This document shows positions 6,614 to 8,257 of a stretch of DNA of 8,257 nucleotides, piece after piece (the stretch's first letter is position 1; the number at the start of each line of letters is the position of its first letter). The notes beneath the pieces are model-generated. The model did no database searches, was not told the DNA's origin, and worked only from the letters and a program-made list of their open reading frames with translations. Made by a program: the position numbers and the translations under genes. The DNA comes from Bacteroidales bacterium (GTDB lineage Bacteria > Bacteroidota > Bacteroidia > Bacteroidales > JAOZMU01), in assembly GCA_029934165.1 (NCBI GenBank), contig JAOZMU010000130.1:1-8257 (forward strand). Reading direction: 5' to 3'.

Positions 6614-6762
6614 ACCAAAATAAGTATATAGTGCAGTAGGATTTGACTGAATATAAGCCCTATACAATTATTCATAAATAGTTCTTTATTTTTTATTCTC
6701 TCGCCATAAACCATCGTTTTGATTGTTTTTTTATTTTTGTAAACTCAAAATTCAAAGTAAAA
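6614..6762. other. Intergenic gap between decarboxylase and glycosyltransferase
   Basis: 149 bp with no reading frame I would support. The first half shows no clear terminator hairpin; the second half is T-rich and contains the -7-like box described separately. The gap suggests the glycosyltransferase-acyltransferase pair can be transcribed on its own. Confidence 0.6.
6732..6739 (+). promoter_or_regulatory. Possible Bacteroidota -7 box upstream of glycosyltransferase
   Basis: TATTTTTG fits the Bacteroidota primary sigma -7 consensus TAnnTTTG exactly and lies 23 bp before the ATG at 6763, implying a short leader. I do not see a well-spaced -33 TTG element (the nearest TTTG, at 6718-6721, is only 10 bp away), and the surrounding T-rich sequence makes a chance match plausible. 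Confidence 0.35.
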
Positions 6763-7707
6763 ATGGAGCAACAACCACATATTAGTATTGTAACACCTGT
6801 TTACGGCTGCAAAACTTGTTTGACAGAGCTTTACTTACGACTGAAAAAAGTCTTAGCAAAAATGGGTAAAACTTACGAAATAATAATGATAAATGATGCC
6901 AGCCCTGACAATGCGTGGGAAATAATAGCTGAGCTTGCAGAAAAAGACGAACATATTATTGGTGTGAATTTTTCGCGGAATTTTGGGCAGCATTACGCCA
7001 TAACCGCTGGTCTGGATTTTGCACGTGGCAAATGGGTGGTGGTGATGGATTGCGATTTGCAAGACCAGCCCGAAGAAATACCCAAACTGTACGCAAAAGC
7101 GATGGAAGGATTTGAAGTCGTTTTTGGACGGCGCGAAAGCAGAACCGATGGTTTTTTTAAGCGACAAGGCTCAAAATATTTTCACAAAATGCTTGCTTAT
7201 CTTACAGACACAGAGCAGGATAGCGCGATTGCAAATTTCGGAATTTATCATGAAAAAGTTGTTAATGCAATTGCAAGCATGAAAGACAGCATGAGGTATT
7301 TTCCGGCAATGGTTCGTTGGGTTGGGTTCAGCGCAACTGCTTTGAACATTGAACATGCGGAACGAAGCAGCGGACAAACGAGCTATTCGTTCCGAAAACT
7401 TGTTTCGTTGGCATTAAATGTAATTTTGGCTTTTTCGGATAAGCCACTACGATTGATAATAAATTTTGGGCTATCCATTTCGACTTTATCAATCGTATTT
7501 GCTATCTTTCAGATTGTGCAATATTTTAACGGTAAAATCGAAGTACTTGGTTGGACAAGTATGATTATTTCTATTTGGTTTTTGTCTGGAATAATGTTTT
7601 TTATGCTTGGTATAGTTGGGCTGTACGTCGGAAAAACTTTTGATAGGGTCAAACATCGCCCGATTTATATTGTAAAGGAACTAAAAAACACTTCTGATAA
7701 TGTATAA
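6763..7707 (+). CDS. Membrane-anchored family 2 glycosyltransferase (GtrB/DPM1-like)
   Basis: A 314-residue inverting GT-A glycosyltransferase of the polyprenyl-phosphate glycosyltransferase type, expected to transfer a sugar from a nucleotide donor to a lipid phosphate or growing glycan on the cytoplasmic face of the inner membrane. Visible: SIVTPVYG (8-15), the nucleotide-binding Asp in INDASPDN (D45), NFSRNFGQHYAITAGLDFARG (69-89), the metal-binding DCD of VVMDCDLQDQPEE (D96, D98), a GRRESRTDGFFKR segment (122-134), and SSGQTSYSFRKL (202-213). Two hydrophobic helices (about 231-253 and 265-288) give the usual two membrane spans, followed by a short basic tail with RPIYIVKEL. Length and layout match GtrB/ArnC-like enzymes. 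The exact sugar cannot be told. Its stop overlaps the next gene by 8 bp, so the two are translationally linked. Confidence 0.88.
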   Translation: MEQQPHISIVTPVYGCKTCLTELYLRLKKVLAKMGKTYEIIMINDASPDNAWEIIAELAEKDEHIIGVNFSRNFGQHYAITAGLDFARGKWVVVMDCDLQDQPEEIPKLYAKAMEGFEVVFGRRESRTDGFFKRQGSKYFHKMLAYLTDTEQDSAIANFGIYHEKVVNAIASMKDSMRYFPAMVRWVGFSATALNIEHAERSSGQTSYSFRKLVSLALNVILAFSDKPLRLIINFGLSISTLSIVFAIFQIVQYFNGKIEVLGWTSMIISIWFLSGIMFFMLGIVGLYVGKTFDRVKHRPIYIVKELKNTSDNV

Positions 7708-8257
7708 GAAATTAGAATGGGATTCGCGCTTTTTTGGATTTGAGATTGTCCAAATTGGTAGAGATAAAACGAATGTTGAATGTTTGCGAAAAAGTGTTTC
7801 GCAAATTAAAAAGTCAGAAAATAAGCTGCTATATTGGTTTATCGAGCCAGAAAGTGAAGAATTGAATAAACTTGCAATTGACAATGGAGCTGTTTTGGTT
7901 GATGAAAAAATAACATTTTCTTTCCGTGGCTCAATGGAAAATTCGTATGTAATGCCTTCTGAGATAATCGAATATCCGTATAAAGAAGCTGGCGAACAGA
8001 TTATTAAACTGGGACTTCAATGTGGTGTTTATTCGCGATTTCGTCTCGACAAAAAATTTCCATGCGGTTCGTTTGAAGGACTTTACTCGGAATGGGTTTA
8101 TAGGTCAGTAAATCACGATTTTGCAGATGTCGTTTATGTTTATAAAGATGCAGATTTCGAGGGATTAATTACCTTAGCAGAAAGAAATGGTGTTGGTCAT
8201 ATCGTTTTAATTGGCGTAGATGAAAAATCACGTGGTAAACGTATCGGACAAAAATTT
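7700..8257 (+). CDS. WecD/RffC-like GNAT acyltransferase, 5' part
   Basis: The gene starts with the ATG at 7700, inside the last codons of the glycosyltransferase (8-bp overlap), and stays open for 186 codons to the window edge, so the C-terminus is missing. It begins KKLEWDSRFFGFEI, the start typical of WecD-type dTDP-4-amino-4,6-dideoxyhexose N-acyltransferases. Further on are YSRFRLDKKFP (about 112-122), LYSEWVYRSV (about 127-136) and the GNAT acetyl-CoA phosphate-binding region VGHIVLIGVDEKSRGKRIGQ with an RGKRIG loop, close to the R-G-x-G-I-G/A pattern, right at the edge. By family knowledge it would N-acylate an amino-deoxysugar nucleotide for a surface glycan. The partner sugar aminotransferase is not in the window, so the substrate is open. 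It is too long and too well matched at both ends to be a chance reading frame. Confidence 0.82.
   Translation, partial: MYKKLEWDSRFFGFEIVQIGRDKTNVECLRKSVSQIKKSENKLLYWFIEPESEELNKLAIDNGAVLVDEKITFSFRGSMENSYVMPSEIIEYPYKEAGEQIIKLGLQCGVYSRFRLDKKFPCGSFEGLYSEWVYRSVNHDFADVVYVYKDADFEGLITLAERNGVGHIVLIGVDEKSRGKRIGQKF

Noticed and set aside
1..8257. tRNA, rRNA, riboswitch, insertion sequence or attachment site
   Set aside because: I found no cloverleaf, rRNA-like block, transposase motif or convincing target-site duplication on either strand by eye.

Overview
The window reads as a piece of a low-GC Bacteroidota chromosome. The evidence is its AT-rich base composition, A-rich gene leaders with no clear Shine-Dalgarno sequence, a TAnnTTTG-type -7 box (6732-6739), 7-bp AT-rich repeats of a kind I associate with this phylum, and a Bacteroidota-like gene set. 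This assignment is inference from style and content; there is no rRNA or other marker gene. All seven supported genes are on the + strand.

Left part (1-3534), DNA defence: a compact, probably co-transcribed row made of the 3' end of a type III restriction (Res) subunit, a complete DinD-like protein, and a complete beta-class type III (Mod) DNA methyltransferase. Gaps are 5 bp and 1 bp. A DinD gene sitting between Res and Mod is unusual. The mod gene has two notable internal structures. One is a sharply cytosine-poor block at 2161-2520 covering the presumed target-recognition domain, which looks like a swapped specificity cassette. The other is a perfect 7-bp tandem repeat (3181-3208, four units) within a longer heptamer-like stretch (3131-3208). 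Gain or loss of a single unit would truncate the protein, so this could be a phase-variation switch or a dispersed repeat that landed in frame.

Middle (3535-3814), the boundary: 280 bp with no convincing gene. It holds a second heptamer cluster (3575-3605) and a block of about 50% GC with an inverted repeat (3747-3771).

Right part (3815-8257), phosphonate and surface glycan: a phosphoenolpyruvate mutase fused to a nucleotidyltransferase, then phosphonopyruvate decarboxylase, separated by a strong AT-rich hairpin (5427-5465). After a 149-bp gap with a possible promoter come a membrane-anchored family 2 glycosyltransferase and the start of a WecD-like GNAT acyltransferase, which overlap by 8 bp. 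Together they suggest a surface polysaccharide or lipid-linked glycan locus that makes phosphonoacetaldehyde, probably on the way to 2-aminoethylphosphonate, and activates the phosphonate as a nucleotide conjugate. The 2-aminoethylphosphonate transaminase and the transferase that attaches the phosphonate are not in the window.
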